Notes: generated by a model not told the origin, from the letters alone. A DNA stretch of 8,553 nucleotides from Deltaproteobacteria bacterium (GCA_005879435.1 VBKX01000561.1:2458-11010), one strand, 5' to 3'; shown: positions 1-6,624, counted from the stretch's first letter. Numbers and translations: made by a program.

Positions 1-798
1 CTGCGGGGCACGCCGATGAATGTCCAAGCGCTCGCGGCCGGATCCCTACAGGTCGGCTCGGGCGGCGCCGAAGCATTTTACGAGGCAACGGAGCGAGGAC
101 TCGATCTGGTCATGATCGGCGGCGTTATCAATGGCCTGACACATGACATTGTTGCCGGAAAAAAATACAAAAGCATTGAAGATTTGCGCGGCGCCACTTT
201 TGGCGCCTCTTCATTGACGAGCGGGACGGTCACCGCGATGAAGCAAGCGCTCAAGGTGAAGGGGTTGGAGTATCCGCGCGATTATAAAATTCTCGTTCTT
301 GCCGGCGGTTCCTCCGCCAACTTAGCTGCGCTCCAATCCGGTCAAATCGCGGCGACCACCGTAGCGATTCCGCTCAACTATGTCGCGGAAGAAGCGGGAT
401 TCAACGTGGTTGGCCGGCTCATCGATGCGGTTCCGGAATTTGAATTGAGCGCGTTGGCCGTCAAAAGATCCTGGGCCGAAAAGAACCGCTCTCTGGCGGT
501 TCGCTTTATCAAAGCCTTAGCTCTGACCCACCGGTGGATGTACGAGAATAAGGAGGCGGCGATCGATTTTCTGGCCCGAGAAATGCTCCTCAAGCCCAGC
601 CACGCACGCCGGGGCTGGGAATACTACACCCAGCATCAAATCTGGCATCCCGACGCCGATCTTAGTTTGAAAGGAACCGAGTATGCCATCCGGATTTACA
701 TGGATCAGGTTGGCGCCAAGGGCCAACTCGGCGGTGTGGCGAAGTACGTAGATCAAACTTATTTGAAGGAAGCGCTGAAGGATTTACCCAAGAGATAG
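1..798 (+). CDS. ABC transporter solute-binding protein, NMT1/SsuA-type (5' partial)
   Basis: The frame is open to the left edge of the window, so the N-terminus and signal peptide are missing; the ATG at 16 is internal. The visible 265 residues resemble the C-terminal three quarters of periplasmic binding proteins of the NMT1/THI5/SsuA class, which deliver nitrate, sulfonates, thiamine precursors or other small organics to an ABC permease. Recognisable features are a glycine-rich ligand-loop segment (QVGSGGAEAF), the 'I-E-D-LRGATFG' domain-crossover motif followed by a T/S-rich stretch, the 'LQSGQIAATTVAIPLN' segment, and a helical C-terminus ending in KDLPKR-stop. Family members are usually about 320-340 residues, so roughly 60-75 residues lie outside. 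No permease or ATPase partner follows, so it is either an orphan binding protein or the last gene of an operon to the left. The substrate cannot be told. Confidence 0.85.
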   Translation: MRGTPMNVQALAAGSLQVGSGGAEAFYEATERGLDLVMIGGVINGLTHDIVAGKKYKSIEDLRGATFGASSLTSGTVTAMKQALKVKGLEYPRDYKILVLAGGSSANLAALQSGQIAATTVAIPLNYVAEEAGFNVVGRLIDAVPEFELSALAVKRSWAEKNRSLAVRFIKALALTHRWMYENKEAAIDFLAREMLLKPSHARRGWEYYTQHQIWHPDADLSLKGTEYAIRIYMDQVGAKGQLGGVAKYVDQTYLKEALKDLPKR

Positions 799-809
799 TT
801 TGTCATCCG

Positions 810-866
810 ACCCGTGGTGGAGGAAGGGTAAACAGAGTGGGCGGGTGATTTCAAGCAGCCACGGGT
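810..866 (+). repeat. Long-loop inverted repeat downstream of the binding-protein gene
   Basis: ACCCGTGG at 810-817 is exactly complementary to CCACGGGT at 859-866, with 41 bases between. It begins 12 bases after the stop codon of the upstream gene. It could fold as the base of a structured 3' untranslated region, but an 8-bp pairing across this distance may be chance. Confidence 0.3.
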
Positions 867-872
867 AGGGCC

Positions 873-900
873 AGAGGTTAAGCTCTAGTTAATCTCTCTT
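873..900 (+). terminator. Weak terminator-like hairpin after the NMT1-type gene
   Basis: AGAGGTTAA (873-881) pairs with TTAATCTCT (889-897) through nine base pairs, one of them G-U, around a 7-base loop. The right arm runs into a pyrimidine-rich stretch, CTCTTT. The stem is AT-rich and the T-run is broken, so this is a modest intrinsic terminator candidate or an operator-like palindrome ahead of the peroxiredoxin gene. Confidence 0.35.
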
Positions 901-906
901 TATGTA

Positions 907-935
907 TTGACCCAAGCTCGCATTCGCGGTAGCCC
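907..935 (+). promoter_or_regulatory. Possible sigma-70 promoter for the peroxiredoxin gene
   Basis: TTGACC at 907-912 is a good -35 match. A 17-base spacer leads to TAGCCC at 930-935, which matches the -10 consensus only at its first two bases. The location, about 40 bases ahead of the start codon and after the hairpin, is suitable, but the poor -10 keeps this tentative. Confidence 0.3.
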
Positions 936-958
936 TTAGTGCAAATCATTTCGTGCTG

Positions 959-965
959 AAAGGAG
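959..965 (+). promoter_or_regulatory. Ribosome binding site of the peroxiredoxin gene
   Basis: AAAGGAG lies 7 bases before the ATG at 973. It is a near-ideal Shine-Dalgarno sequence and fixes that start. Confidence 0.8.
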
Positions 966-972
966 AACTATC

Positions 973-1629
973 ATGGCCCTTAGATTAGGTGATGTGGCGC
1001 CGGATTTTTCGGCTGACACCAGCGAAGGCAAAATTAACTTTCACGAGTGGATCGGCAATAGCTTTGCGATTCTTTTCTCGCATCCGAAGGATTTTACTCC
1101 CGTTTGCACGACGGAGCTTGGCTACATGGCGAGCCTCAAGCCCGAGTTCGACAAGCGCAACTGCAAGATCATCGGACTCAGCGCCGACCCGGTGAGTGAT
1201 CACAAAAACTGGGCCAAAGACATTCAGGAGACGCAGGGGCATGCCCCGAATTACCCGATCATCGGTGACGCGGACCTGACGGTCGCCAAGCTCTACGACA
1301 TGCTTCCGGCCAGCGAGACTCCTGGCAAACGTACGGCGGCGGACAACCAGACGGTTCGCTCGGTGTTTGTCATTGGGCCGGACAAGAAGGTCAAGGCGAT
1401 GCTCGTCTACCCGATGAGCACAGGCCGCAACTTCGATGAAGTGCTGCGCCTGCTGGATTCGGTGCAGCTTACCGCCAAGCACACGGTCGCGACGCCGGTC
1501 AACTGGAAACCGGGCCAGGATGTCATCATCCCCACATCGGTTTCTGACGAGGATGCCAAGAAGAAGTATCCGCAGGGCTATAAAACGCTCAAGCCTTATT
1601 TACGCGTCGTTTCCCAGCCAAAGAACTAG
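973..1629 (+). CDS. 1-Cys peroxiredoxin (Prx6-type, AhpC/TSA family)
   Basis: This cytosolic thiol peroxidase reduces hydrogen peroxide, organic hydroperoxides and peroxynitrite through a peroxidatic cysteine. The 218-residue protein shows the thioredoxin-fold AhpC/TSA domain over about residues 4-150, then the 1-Cys Prx C-terminal domain to about 213. The active-site motif is DFTPVCTTELG, with Thr42 and peroxidatic Cys45. Arg129 (in 'QTVRSVF') fits the conserved arginine that completes the site. The only other cysteine is Cys64, and there is no C-terminal resolving cysteine, which together with the length and the extended C-terminus points to the Prx6 subgroup; an external thiol would be needed for recycling. 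The ATG at 973 is supported by AAAGGAG 7 bases upstream. It appears to be a single-gene unit, closed by the hairpin at 1648-1681. No reductase gene is adjacent. Confidence 0.95.
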   Translation: MALRLGDVAPDFSADTSEGKINFHEWIGNSFAILFSHPKDFTPVCTTELGYMASLKPEFDKRNCKIIGLSADPVSDHKNWAKDIQETQGHAPNYPIIGDADLTVAKLYDMLPASETPGKRTAADNQTVRSVFVIGPDKKVKAMLVYPMSTGRNFDEVLRLLDSVQLTAKHTVATPVNWKPGQDVIIPTSVSDEDAKKKYPQGYKTLKPYLRVVSQPKN

Positions 1630-1647
1630 TTTCCTTCTGTTCACACG

Positions 1648-1681
1648 GCCGAGCGAGCGATCGACAGATCGCTCGCTCGGC
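1648..1681 (+). terminator. Perfect 15-bp hairpin after the peroxiredoxin gene
   Basis: GCCGAGCGAGCGATC (1648-1662) and its exact reverse complement (1667-1681) enclose the tetraloop GACA, starting 18 bases after the peroxiredoxin stop. It is very stable, but there is no T-run on either side, so it is either a U-tract-less terminator or an mRNA 3'-end protector. The GAGC/GCTC units within each arm are themselves repeated. Confidence 0.6.
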
Positions 1682-1735
1682 TAAATTATCCGACTGCTCC
1701 GATCGCGGTGAGTTCGCCGAAAAAATCGCCCTCGA

Positions 1736-1765
1736 TTGACTCCTAGATGATAATCGCGGTATGGG
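1736..1765 (+). promoter_or_regulatory. Possible promoter for the membrane-protein gene
   Basis: TTGACT at 1736-1741 is a good -35 box. TATGGG at 1760-1765, 18 bases on, is a half-matching -10. A better -10 (GATAAT, 1749-1754) exists but has no matching -35. The position, between the peroxiredoxin terminator hairpin and the next gene, fits an independent promoter. Confidence 0.3.
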
Positions 1766-1774
1766 TCTGGCTCT

Positions 1775-1796
1775 CTGCGAGTTGTGAGACTCGCAG
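1775..1796 (+). repeat. Leader hairpin upstream of the membrane-protein gene
   Basis: CTGCGAGT (1775-1782) and ACTCGCAG (1789-1796) form a perfect 8-bp stem with a 6-base loop. It contains the GTG at 1784, which would be the farthest-upstream start, and so argues that translation begins downstream at 1829. It may be a 5' leader structure. Confidence 0.45.
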
Positions 1797-1813
1797 CGGT
1801 GGCAATTTTTGAT

Positions 1814-1820
1814 AGGGGAG
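1814..1820 (+). promoter_or_regulatory. Ribosome binding site deciding the start at 1829
   Basis: AGGGGAG lies 8 bases before the GTG at 1829. No comparable site precedes the GTG at 1784. TTG at 1832, the next codon, is an alternative start. Confidence 0.55.
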
Positions 1821-1828
1821 CACGTCGC

Positions 1829-2488
1829 GTGTTGATCGACCGTTTCGCAAGCGTTGTCTCTGCAATATTGGGCTTTACCGGCGTAATGTTTGTGCTGAAG
1901 GGTGTCGCTCGCCTTTCGCCCGATCTGATCGCCAAAGTTTCACAGACGTATCTTGAGTTTAATGTCACTCAAATCCAGAACCTAGCGTCACAAAAAGCGG
2001 ACTTTGTAACGGGGGCAATACTCGTTTTGATCGCTTGTCTAATCCAGACAAGCACGCTGCTTTTCGTGCGCGAACCGTTTCTGATCTTTGACAATTACTG
2101 GCATGCGGCGGGCCTGGCGGTTAGCACTAGCGTGTTCATGATAATCGTTTTCTTCGGCGTGAACCGGGGCATGACCAAGCACTACCAAGAACGAGCTAAA
2201 TTCAGCCTCGCGAGATCTTATTTTCAGGTCGTGCTTAAACAAGATCCGATCTTGCCCCAGCATTTGAAAACTACCGAAGATGTGGCAGCGTCATTATTCG
2301 GCATTGAAAAAGAACCGGATGAAAGCGAAAAGATTCGAAATTTCCCTGCCAAAGGAATTACATTTCGAAGAGGAACGCTCTCCAGGATAACTTTCCTTTC
2401 GCCTAGCGGAGGGCGAACGCAGGGGACCACCGCATTTTCTCGTGAATTTCCTCTGATTTTCAGTGAGTCGAAGCATCGATATTGCTAG
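1829..2488 (+). CDS. Hypothetical small membrane protein, unrecognised family
   Basis: I do not recognise this protein. From the GTG at 1829 it is 219 residues. Three hydrophobic segments are visible, at about residues 8-27, 59-80 and 93-111, giving a three-pass inner-membrane core. Between the first two lies a polar stretch (residues 28-58). After the third is a basic-amphipathic region (NRGMTKHYQERAKFSLARSYF) leading into an acidic soluble part. The frame can open as far as GTG 1784, but the Shine-Dalgarno site AGGGGAG and the hairpin at 1775-1796 favour 1829. From about base 2330 to the stop the composition changes: serine/arginine-rich, no hydrophobic pattern, and two inverted repeats in the DNA. 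The native C-terminus may therefore have been lost or extended by non-coding sequence. It converges on the deoxyribonucleotidase gene with only 27 bases between. Coding status is likely because of the membrane pattern but is not certain. Confidence 0.5.
   Translation: MLIDRFASVVSAILGFTGVMFVLKGVARLSPDLIAKVSQTYLEFNVTQIQNLASQKADFVTGAILVLIACLIQTSTLLFVREPFLIFDNYWHAAGLAVSTSVFMIIVFFGVNRGMTKHYQERAKFSLARSYFQVVLKQDPILPQHLKTTEDVAASLFGIEKEPDESEKIRNFPAKGITFRRGTLSRITFLSPSGGRTQGTTAFSREFPLIFSESKHRYC
2334..2369. repeat. Inverted repeat inside the 3' end of the membrane-protein ORF
   Basis: TTCGAAAT (2334-2341) is exactly complementary to ATTTCGAA (2362-2369). An inner TTCC/GGAA pair (2342-2345 and 2353-2356) extends the structure with a bulge. 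Such a palindrome is more typical of intergenic than of coding DNA. Confidence 0.45.
2398..2417. repeat. Small GC-rich inverted repeat, REP-like
   Basis: TTCGCC (2398-2403) and GGCGAA (2412-2417) flank an 8-base loop. On the minus strand the surrounding text has a CCCT...AGGCGAAAGG look, loosely like bacterial repetitive extragenic palindromes. Only one copy is seen here, so identity as a repeat family is not shown. Confidence 0.3.
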
Positions 2489-2515
2489 TCCAACGGGTTG
2501 TTACAAGATCCATGA

Positions 2516-3115
2516 CTAAATAGACTTCCGTTTCGCTGCCCATTGATGAACCAACTCGTACACGTGCTCCCACGACTTCGCTCTAGGCTCGGGAGTATTC
2601 TTGTTCGTGCTGTTGGCAAAGCAGATCGTGTACAAACCTTTGCCACGCAATTGCTCTACGTTGCCGGGACTGTCGTCGATGTACACGTCCGCGCCAACTT
2701 GTTCTTTCTCTTTCATGAAGCATAGATCCCAGTACGGAATGCCGTGCGTATCGAGCCAGTCAATGGTCTGTTCCACCGCCGTCTTGTGAAAGAAGTGAAT
2801 GTAAAGGCGGTGCGTGATGATCCGGATGCGGGCGCCATCGTCGGAGAGTTGGCGCAAATATTTTCGCGCGCCAGGAATCATCGGCGTGGTTTTGAACAAC
2901 TCGCGCTGGGTCACGGCGAACCTGTGCAGACTGTTGTACTGCTCATCGTTCTTTATGCCCCACTCGCGCAAGCCGTACGACACGTCGGGCGTGAGATCTT
3001 CGGTGTTGCGCTCCAGCCATTCGGCCGCGATCTCGCGCATGCGGCTGAGGAAGTCGGCACACACACCGTCCAGGTCTACACCAACGATGAGGCCCTTCAG
3101 AGCATCCCGTTCCAC
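2516..3115 (-). CDS. HAD-family 5'(3')-deoxyribonucleotidase-like phosphatase (NT5C type)
   Basis: This is a cytosolic HAD-superfamily hydrolase of the NT5C group, whose members dephosphorylate (deoxy)nucleoside monophosphates. The 199-residue protein shows all HAD motifs. Motif I is VDLDGV, with nucleophile Asp14 and acid/base Asp16. Motif II is the IITH segment with Thr100. The motif III lysine is Lys134 or Lys136 (FMKEKEQ). Motif IV is YIDDSPGN with Asp146/Asp147 for Mg2+. The cap-region 'P-M-IPGARKYLRQLSDDGARIRIIT' layout is typical of the group, and the length is normal. The start is GTG, supported by AGGAAGG 8 bases upstream. It is transcribed alone on the minus strand, downstream of the liv operon but separated from it by 165 bases with a terminator-like hairpin, and it converges on the membrane-protein gene. 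Substrate specificity within the family cannot be read from sequence; a broader nucleotidase or other small-molecule phosphatase is possible. Confidence 0.82.
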   Translation of the reverse strand: MERDALKGLIVGVDLDGVCADFLSRMREIAAEWLERNTEDLTPDVSYGLREWGIKNDEQYNSLHRFAVTQRELFKTTPMIPGARKYLRQLSDDGARIRIITHRLYIHFFHKTAVEQTIDWLDTHGIPYWDLCFMKEKEQVGADVYIDDSPGNVEQLRGKGLYTICFANSTNKNTPEPRAKSWEHVYELVHQWAAKRKSI

Positions 3116-3123
3116 TACGGATA

Positions 3124-3130
3124 CCTTCCT
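3124..3130 (-). promoter_or_regulatory. Ribosome binding site of the deoxyribonucleotidase gene
   Basis: AGGAAGG on the minus strand lies 8 bases before the GTG start at 3115. It supports this GTG as the start. Confidence 0.65.
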
Positions 3131-3146
3131 TATCTTAATCTCTGTG

Positions 3147-3175
3147 GGTCATTTTCCGCCAGCTTGCTGTGTCAA
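3147..3175 (-). promoter_or_regulatory. Possible promoter of the deoxyribonucleotidase gene
   Basis: A perfect -35 hexamer TTGACA reads on the minus strand at 3175-3170. Seventeen bases on is ATGACC (3152-3147), a poor -10. The position, about 35-60 bases upstream of the start codon, is suitable, and an own promoter is expected after the operon-end hairpin. Confidence 0.35.
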
Positions 3176-3231
3176 ACTATTCCGATAGTGAATCTGGGGA
3201 CATACTACTGATTCTCAATCCGCTCCGAAAG

Positions 3232-3259
3232 GTCGCTCATCGATCACAACAAGAGCGAC
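3232..3259 (-). terminator. Terminator-like hairpin at the end of the liv operon
   Basis: GTCGCTC (3232-3238) and GAGCGAC (3253-3259) form a 7-bp stem, extendable by one G-U pair, with a 14-base loop. It lies 21 bases after the livF stop. On the minus strand it is followed by CTTTC, a short broken T-run, so it is a plausible but weak intrinsic terminator. Confidence 0.45.
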
Positions 3260-3280
3260 TCGGCGACGACTTTGCTACGG

Positions 3281-3997
3281 TCAAATGCCCAGATGTTGAT
3301 GGAGTAGCTCGGGCTTGGCTTTCAGCTCTTCTCCGCTTCCTTCAAAAACGACGCGGCCTTTGACGAGAATCACGTTGCGGTCTGTGAGGGCCGAGAGCGC
3401 CGCGAAGTTCTTGTCGACGATGATCGCGGCGATACCGGAATCGCGCACGGATTTTATGATTTGCCAGATTTCTCGAGCGACGAGTGGAGCGAGGCCTTCC
3501 GTTGCCTCGTCAAGGATCAGCAGGATGGGATTGGTCATGAGCGCTCGGCCGATCGCGAGCATCTGCTGCTCGCCGCCGGAGAGTTGCTGGCCGCCATGCG
3601 CTAGTCGCTCGGCGAGACGTGGGAAAATCTCAAGGACGCGCTCGAAATTCCATTCGCATTGCTGGTCCGGTCTCGGGCACGCCGCCATCAACAGATTTTC
3701 CTTTACCGTGAGATTCGGAAACACGCCGCGGCCTTCCGGGACGTAGGCGATGCCTTGGCGCGCGATAAGGTGCGGCGCAGCATGCGTCATGACTTGGCCG
3801 TTGATTTTGAGTTCGCCGCGGCGCGGTGGAACATGGCCGACCAAGGTGCGAATAAGCGTGGTCTTGCCCATGCCGTTCCGACCCATCAAGCCGACGGCTT
3901 CGCCGGCGCGCACGGAGAAGTCGACGCCGTGCAAGATATGGCTGGCGTCATAGTAAGTGTGCAGTTCGCGGGCTTCGATGATCGGCGCGCTGCTCAT
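3281..3997 (-). CDS. livF: Branched-chain-amino-acid-type ABC transporter ATPase LivF
   Basis: This is one of two cytoplasmic ATPases that drive the HAAT-family importer encoded by this operon. The 238 residues carry Walker A GRNGMGKT (39-46), the LivF-typical VPEGRGVFPNLTV region (86-98) where other ABC ATPases have a Q-loop glutamine, the LSGGEQQ signature (139-145), and Walker B LLILDE with Asp163 and catalytic Glu164. The switch position reads VDKN (194-197) where many LivF proteins have VEQN, so lysine stands where a histidine or glutamine is expected. The ATG overlaps the livG stop as ATGA (3994-3997), indicating translational coupling. It is the last gene of the operon and is followed by a hairpin at 3232-3259. 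The head-of-operon CoA ligase suggests an aromatic acid, not leucine, as cargo. The gene symbol reflects family, not proven substrate. Confidence 0.93.
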   Translation of the reverse strand: MSSAPIIEARELHTYYDASHILHGVDFSVRAGEAVGLMGRNGMGKTTLIRTLVGHVPPRRGELKINGQVMTHAAPHLIARQGIAYVPEGRGVFPNLTVKENLLMAACPRPDQQCEWNFERVLEIFPRLAERLAHGGQQLSGGEQQMLAIGRALMTNPILLILDEATEGLAPLVAREIWQIIKSVRDSGIAAIIVDKNFAALSALTDRNVILVKGRVVFEGSGEELKAKPELLHQHLGI

Positions 3998-4755
3998 AAA
4001 ATTTCATCCGAGCTGCCGAGATACGCACTCTGCACTTCGTGGTTGGCGCGGATCTCCGCCGGTGCGCCGGTGGCAAGGACTTTGCCGTTTACCATGACGG
4101 TCAGAACGTCAGCCAATTGAAACACCGCATCCATGTCGTGCTCGACCAGCAAGATTGCGCGCGCATCGGCGAGGCGGCCGATGAGTTCCACCATTTTCTG
4201 AGATTCTTCCGTGCCCATGCCCGCAAGCGGTTCGTCGAGCAACAAGAGCTGTGGGTCGGTGGCGAGACACATGGCGATCTCCAGTTGACGCTGCTCGCCG
4301 TGGCTCAGCGCTAATGCCACATCATCGGCGCGATCCGCTAGTGCCACCGCGGCGAGAGCGCGGCGCGCTTGCTCCAGTTCATCGTTATAGCTCAAGGCAT
4401 CGCGCCACCAATTAAGCAAACGCGGTGCGCGCGATTGCGCGGCGAGACGACAATTTTCCAGCACCGTGAAGCCGAGAAAGATATTGGTCTTTTGATAGCT
4501 ACGGCCGATCCCCAGATGGGAACGGCGCTCCGGCGGAAGTTTTATAATGTCTTGGTCGCGAAATAGGATACTCCCCGAGCTCGGCGGCAAATCGCCCGAC
4601 AATAAGTTAATAAGAGTCGTCTTGCCGGCGCCGTTGGGCCCGATGACTGCGTGCAATTCGCCGGTCCGGACTTGAAGCGATACGTCGTCGACGGCGGCGA
4701 GTCCGCCGAAGGTTTTGCAAAGGCCGCGAACTTTTAGAATCTCGCCGCCCGTCAT
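3994..4755 (-). CDS. livG: Branched-chain-amino-acid-type ABC transporter ATPase LivG
   Basis: This is the second ATPase of the importer, 253 residues from the ATG at 4755. Motifs are Walker A GPNGAGKT (39-46), Q-loop Gln88 in GRSYQKTNIF, signature LSHGEQ (150-155, with His in place of the usual first Gly), Walker B LLLLDEP with Asp174 and Glu175, and switch His206 in VEHDMD. The reading frame stays open for another 44 codons upstream to 4887, but that stretch lies inside livM and is rich in Arg/His/Ser. LivG proteins normally begin within a few residues of the 'ILKVRGLCKTFGGL' strand, so 4755 is chosen. Its ATG overlaps the livM stop as ATGA (4752-4755), and its own stop overlaps livF the same way. 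Partners are LivF, LivM and LivH. Confidence 0.93.
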   Translation of the reverse strand: MTGGEILKVRGLCKTFGGLAAVDDVSLQVRTGELHAVIGPNGAGKTTLINLLSGDLPPSSGSILFRDQDIIKLPPERRSHLGIGRSYQKTNIFLGFTVLENCRLAAQSRAPRLLNWWRDALSYNDELEQARRALAAVALADRADDVALALSHGEQRQLEIAMCLATDPQLLLLDEPLAGMGTEESQKMVELIGRLADARAILLVEHDMDAVFQLADVLTVMVNGKVLATGAPAEIRANHEVQSAYLGSSDEIL

Positions 4756-5759
4756 GTGCCGTCCGTGCGAGCGCTGCTCGGCGGTCGGTAGGAAATCCGG
4801 CGCAAGACTATATCGAGGAAACCACCGATGCCGTGCGGAAAAACGAGCACGATCATGACGATCAAACTGCCCATCACAAGCTGCCAATGCTTGGCATAAG
4901 CGCCGAGCAGCGCCGGAGCGGAAAAAACTTCCTGGAGTAGGACGTAAGAAAAAGCGCCGAGCACTGCGCCATGGAGCCGCCCCATGCCGCCGAGGATGAC
5001 CATCATCAGCACGACGCCGGATTGTTGCCAGGCGAGAATATCCGGATTGACGAAACCAAATTGGCAGGCGGCAAGATAGCCGGCCAGCCCCGCGAGCGCG
5101 CCGGCGAGGACGAACGCGCCGAGCTTGTAGGAGAAGACGGGGAAGCCGATGGAGCGCATGCGCTGCTCGTTGAGCCGGATACCGGCCAAGGCGCGCCCGA
5201 AGGGCGCGTGCAGGACTCGATTCAAAAAAGCGTAAACGACGGCTAACAGGATGAGCACGAAATAATAAAATTGCATGGGGTTTTCGAGATCCAACGGTTT
5301 GAATCCCGCGATGTTGAGCTCCGGCCGTACGTAGATGTAAATGCCATCGGAGCCGCCGCCCAGCTTGGTATCGTGAAAAACGGAGTAGAGCATCTGCGCG
5401 AAGGCGAGAGTGACCATGATGAAGTAAACGCCCGCGGTGCGGACGACGAGAAAGCCGATGATCAGCGCGGCAACGGCCGCGACAGCCATCGCCGCCGGCA
5501 GCGTGAGCCAGAGATTGGCTGCTTCGTATTGCGGCGAAATTAGCGCGAGAACATAAGCGGCGACACCGAAATAGGCCGCCTGCCCGAGGCTCACCAAGCC
5601 GGTATGCCCAACCAGCAGATCGAGGCTCAGGGCGAAAATCGCCATGATCATGATTTTCGCGCCGAGCTGAACATAGAAAGTCGCGCCGATGAGTGGGAAG
5701 AGGACGATCGCAAGCAGTGCGGCCAGCAAGGCGGTGCGCGGAAGGGAGATCGGGATCAC
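4752..5759 (-). CDS. livM: Branched-chain-amino-acid-type ABC transporter permease LivM
   Basis: This inner-membrane permease pairs with LivH to form the translocation channel. The 335 residues show repeated hydrophobic helices over about residues 9-320, the family motif GHTGLVSLGQAAYFG (51-65), the cytoplasmic coupling loop GIRLNEQRMRSIG (193-205) that docks with the ATPases, and the GGMGRLHGAVLGA motif (257-269) near the C-terminus. The start is GTG at 5759, 7 bases after the livH stop, without a strong Shine-Dalgarno site, so re-initiation from livH is likely. An in-frame hydrophilic tail (about 321-335, RISYRPPSSARTDGT) follows the last helix. The stop overlaps the livG start. Length and motif order are normal. 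Confidence 0.93.
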   Translation of the reverse strand: MIPISLPRTALLAALLAIVLFPLIGATFYVQLGAKIMIMAIFALSLDLLVGHTGLVSLGQAAYFGVAAYVLALISPQYEAANLWLTLPAAMAVAAVAALIIGFLVVRTAGVYFIMVTLAFAQMLYSVFHDTKLGGGSDGIYIYVRPELNIAGFKPLDLENPMQFYYFVLILLAVVYAFLNRVLHAPFGRALAGIRLNEQRMRSIGFPVFSYKLGAFVLAGALAGLAGYLAACQFGFVNPDILAWQQSGVVLMMVILGGMGRLHGAVLGAFSYVLLQEVFSAPALLGAYAKHWQLVMGSLIVMIVLVFPHGIGGFLDIVLRRISYRPPSSARTDGT

Positions 5760-5766
5760 GGCGTTA

Positions 5767-6624
5767 TCAGGCTTTGTTGGCGATGCCCTGGGGGCGCCAC
5801 AAGAGTATCAGAGCCATTACCAGATAAACGGCGATGGCGGAATATTCCGCGGCGATCACTTTGCCGATCGTATCGGCGCAGCCGATGGCGAGAGACGCGA
5901 TCATTGCGCCATTGATCGAACCTATGCCGCCGATTACGACGACGACGAAGCAGATAATCAGGATCTGATTGCCCATGCCGGGGAATACAGAAGAGATCGG
6001 CGCGGCAATGGTGCCGGCAAAAGCCGCGAGAGCCATGCCGACGGCGAAGACTAAAGCGAACAGTAGCGGAATATTCACGCCGAGCGAGGCTGCCATCTCG
6101 CGATTGCTGGTGCCGGCGCGGATCATCATGCCGATCCGAGTTTTGTGAATCACGAAGTAAAGCAACCCGGCGACCCCTAGACAAACCGCGGTAACGAACA
6201 AACGATAGACGGGATAAGACAAAGTATCGGTAAGCGGGATGGAGTAGTCGAGCAGCGCCGGGATTGCCACGCCGTGCACCTCATCGCCGAACAGAATGCT
6301 GCGCAATTCTTCAAAGATGAGAATCAAGCCGAACGTGAGCAATACTTGATACAAGTGGTCGCGCTTGTACAAGCGACTGAAGATTGCTGTCTCAAGCAAC
6401 AGACCTATAGCAAACGCGATGACGATGCCGATCGGAATCGCCAGCCATAAACTGCCGGTAAGCTTAGCGAGCCAATAGGCGAGATAAGCGCCGACCATGT
6501 AGAAGCTGCCGTGGGCGAGATTGATCACCCCCATGATGCCGAAGATGAGCGTCAAGCCGCTCGCAAGGAGAAACAATAAGAGGCCGTACTGCACGGCGTT
6601 CAGTAACTGAATTAGATAGAACAT
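5767..6624 (-). CDS. livH: Branched-chain-amino-acid-type ABC transporter permease LivH
   Basis: This inner-membrane permease is the partner of LivM. The 285 residues are almost wholly hydrophobic. They contain GVINLAHGSFYMVGAY (32-47), the EAA-like coupling loop GMMIRAGTSNREMAASLG (165-182), the GGIGSINGAMIAS motif (232-244), and the typical C-terminal LLWRPQGI (274-281) of LivH proteins. The ATG at 6624 has no convincing Shine-Dalgarno sequence. It is preceded by a 151-base spacer holding a 9-bp-period inverted array, so initiation here may be weak or structure-dependent compared with the upstream binding-protein gene. Seven bases separate its stop from livM. The protein is complete and of normal length. 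Confidence 0.93.
   Translation of the reverse strand: MFYLIQLLNAVQYGLLLFLLASGLTLIFGIMGVINLAHGSFYMVGAYLAYWLAKLTGSLWLAIPIGIVIAFAIGLLLETAIFSRLYKRDHLYQVLLTFGLILIFEELRSILFGDEVHGVAIPALLDYSIPLTDTLSYPVYRLFVTAVCLGVAGLLYFVIHKTRIGMMIRAGTSNREMAASLGVNIPLLFALVFAVGMALAAFAGTIAAPISSVFPGMGNQILIICFVVVVIGGIGSINGAMIASLAIGCADTIGKVIAAEYSAIAVYLVMALILLWRPQGIANKA

Noticed and set aside
16..18. ATG as true start of the NMT1-type gene
   Set aside because: The frame is open upstream to the window edge and the protein would lack its signal peptide and first strands.
985..1482. 165-codon open frame antisense to the peroxiredoxin gene
   Set aside because: The sense strand encodes a complete, motif-perfect peroxiredoxin; the antisense product has no recognisable pattern and no ribosome binding site was seen.
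2744..3211. 155-codon open frame opposite the deoxyribonucleotidase gene
   Set aside because: It mirrors a protein with all HAD motifs; the frame is a by-product of codon bias.
4756..4887. 44-codon N-terminal extension of LivG
   Set aside because: It lies entirely within the 3' end of livM in another frame, is Arg/His-rich, and LivG proteins start near the ATG at 4755, which overlaps the livM stop as ATGA.
5756..6184. 142-codon open frame on the minus strand inside livH
   Set aside because: It is an Arg/His-rich frame-shifted shadow of livH.
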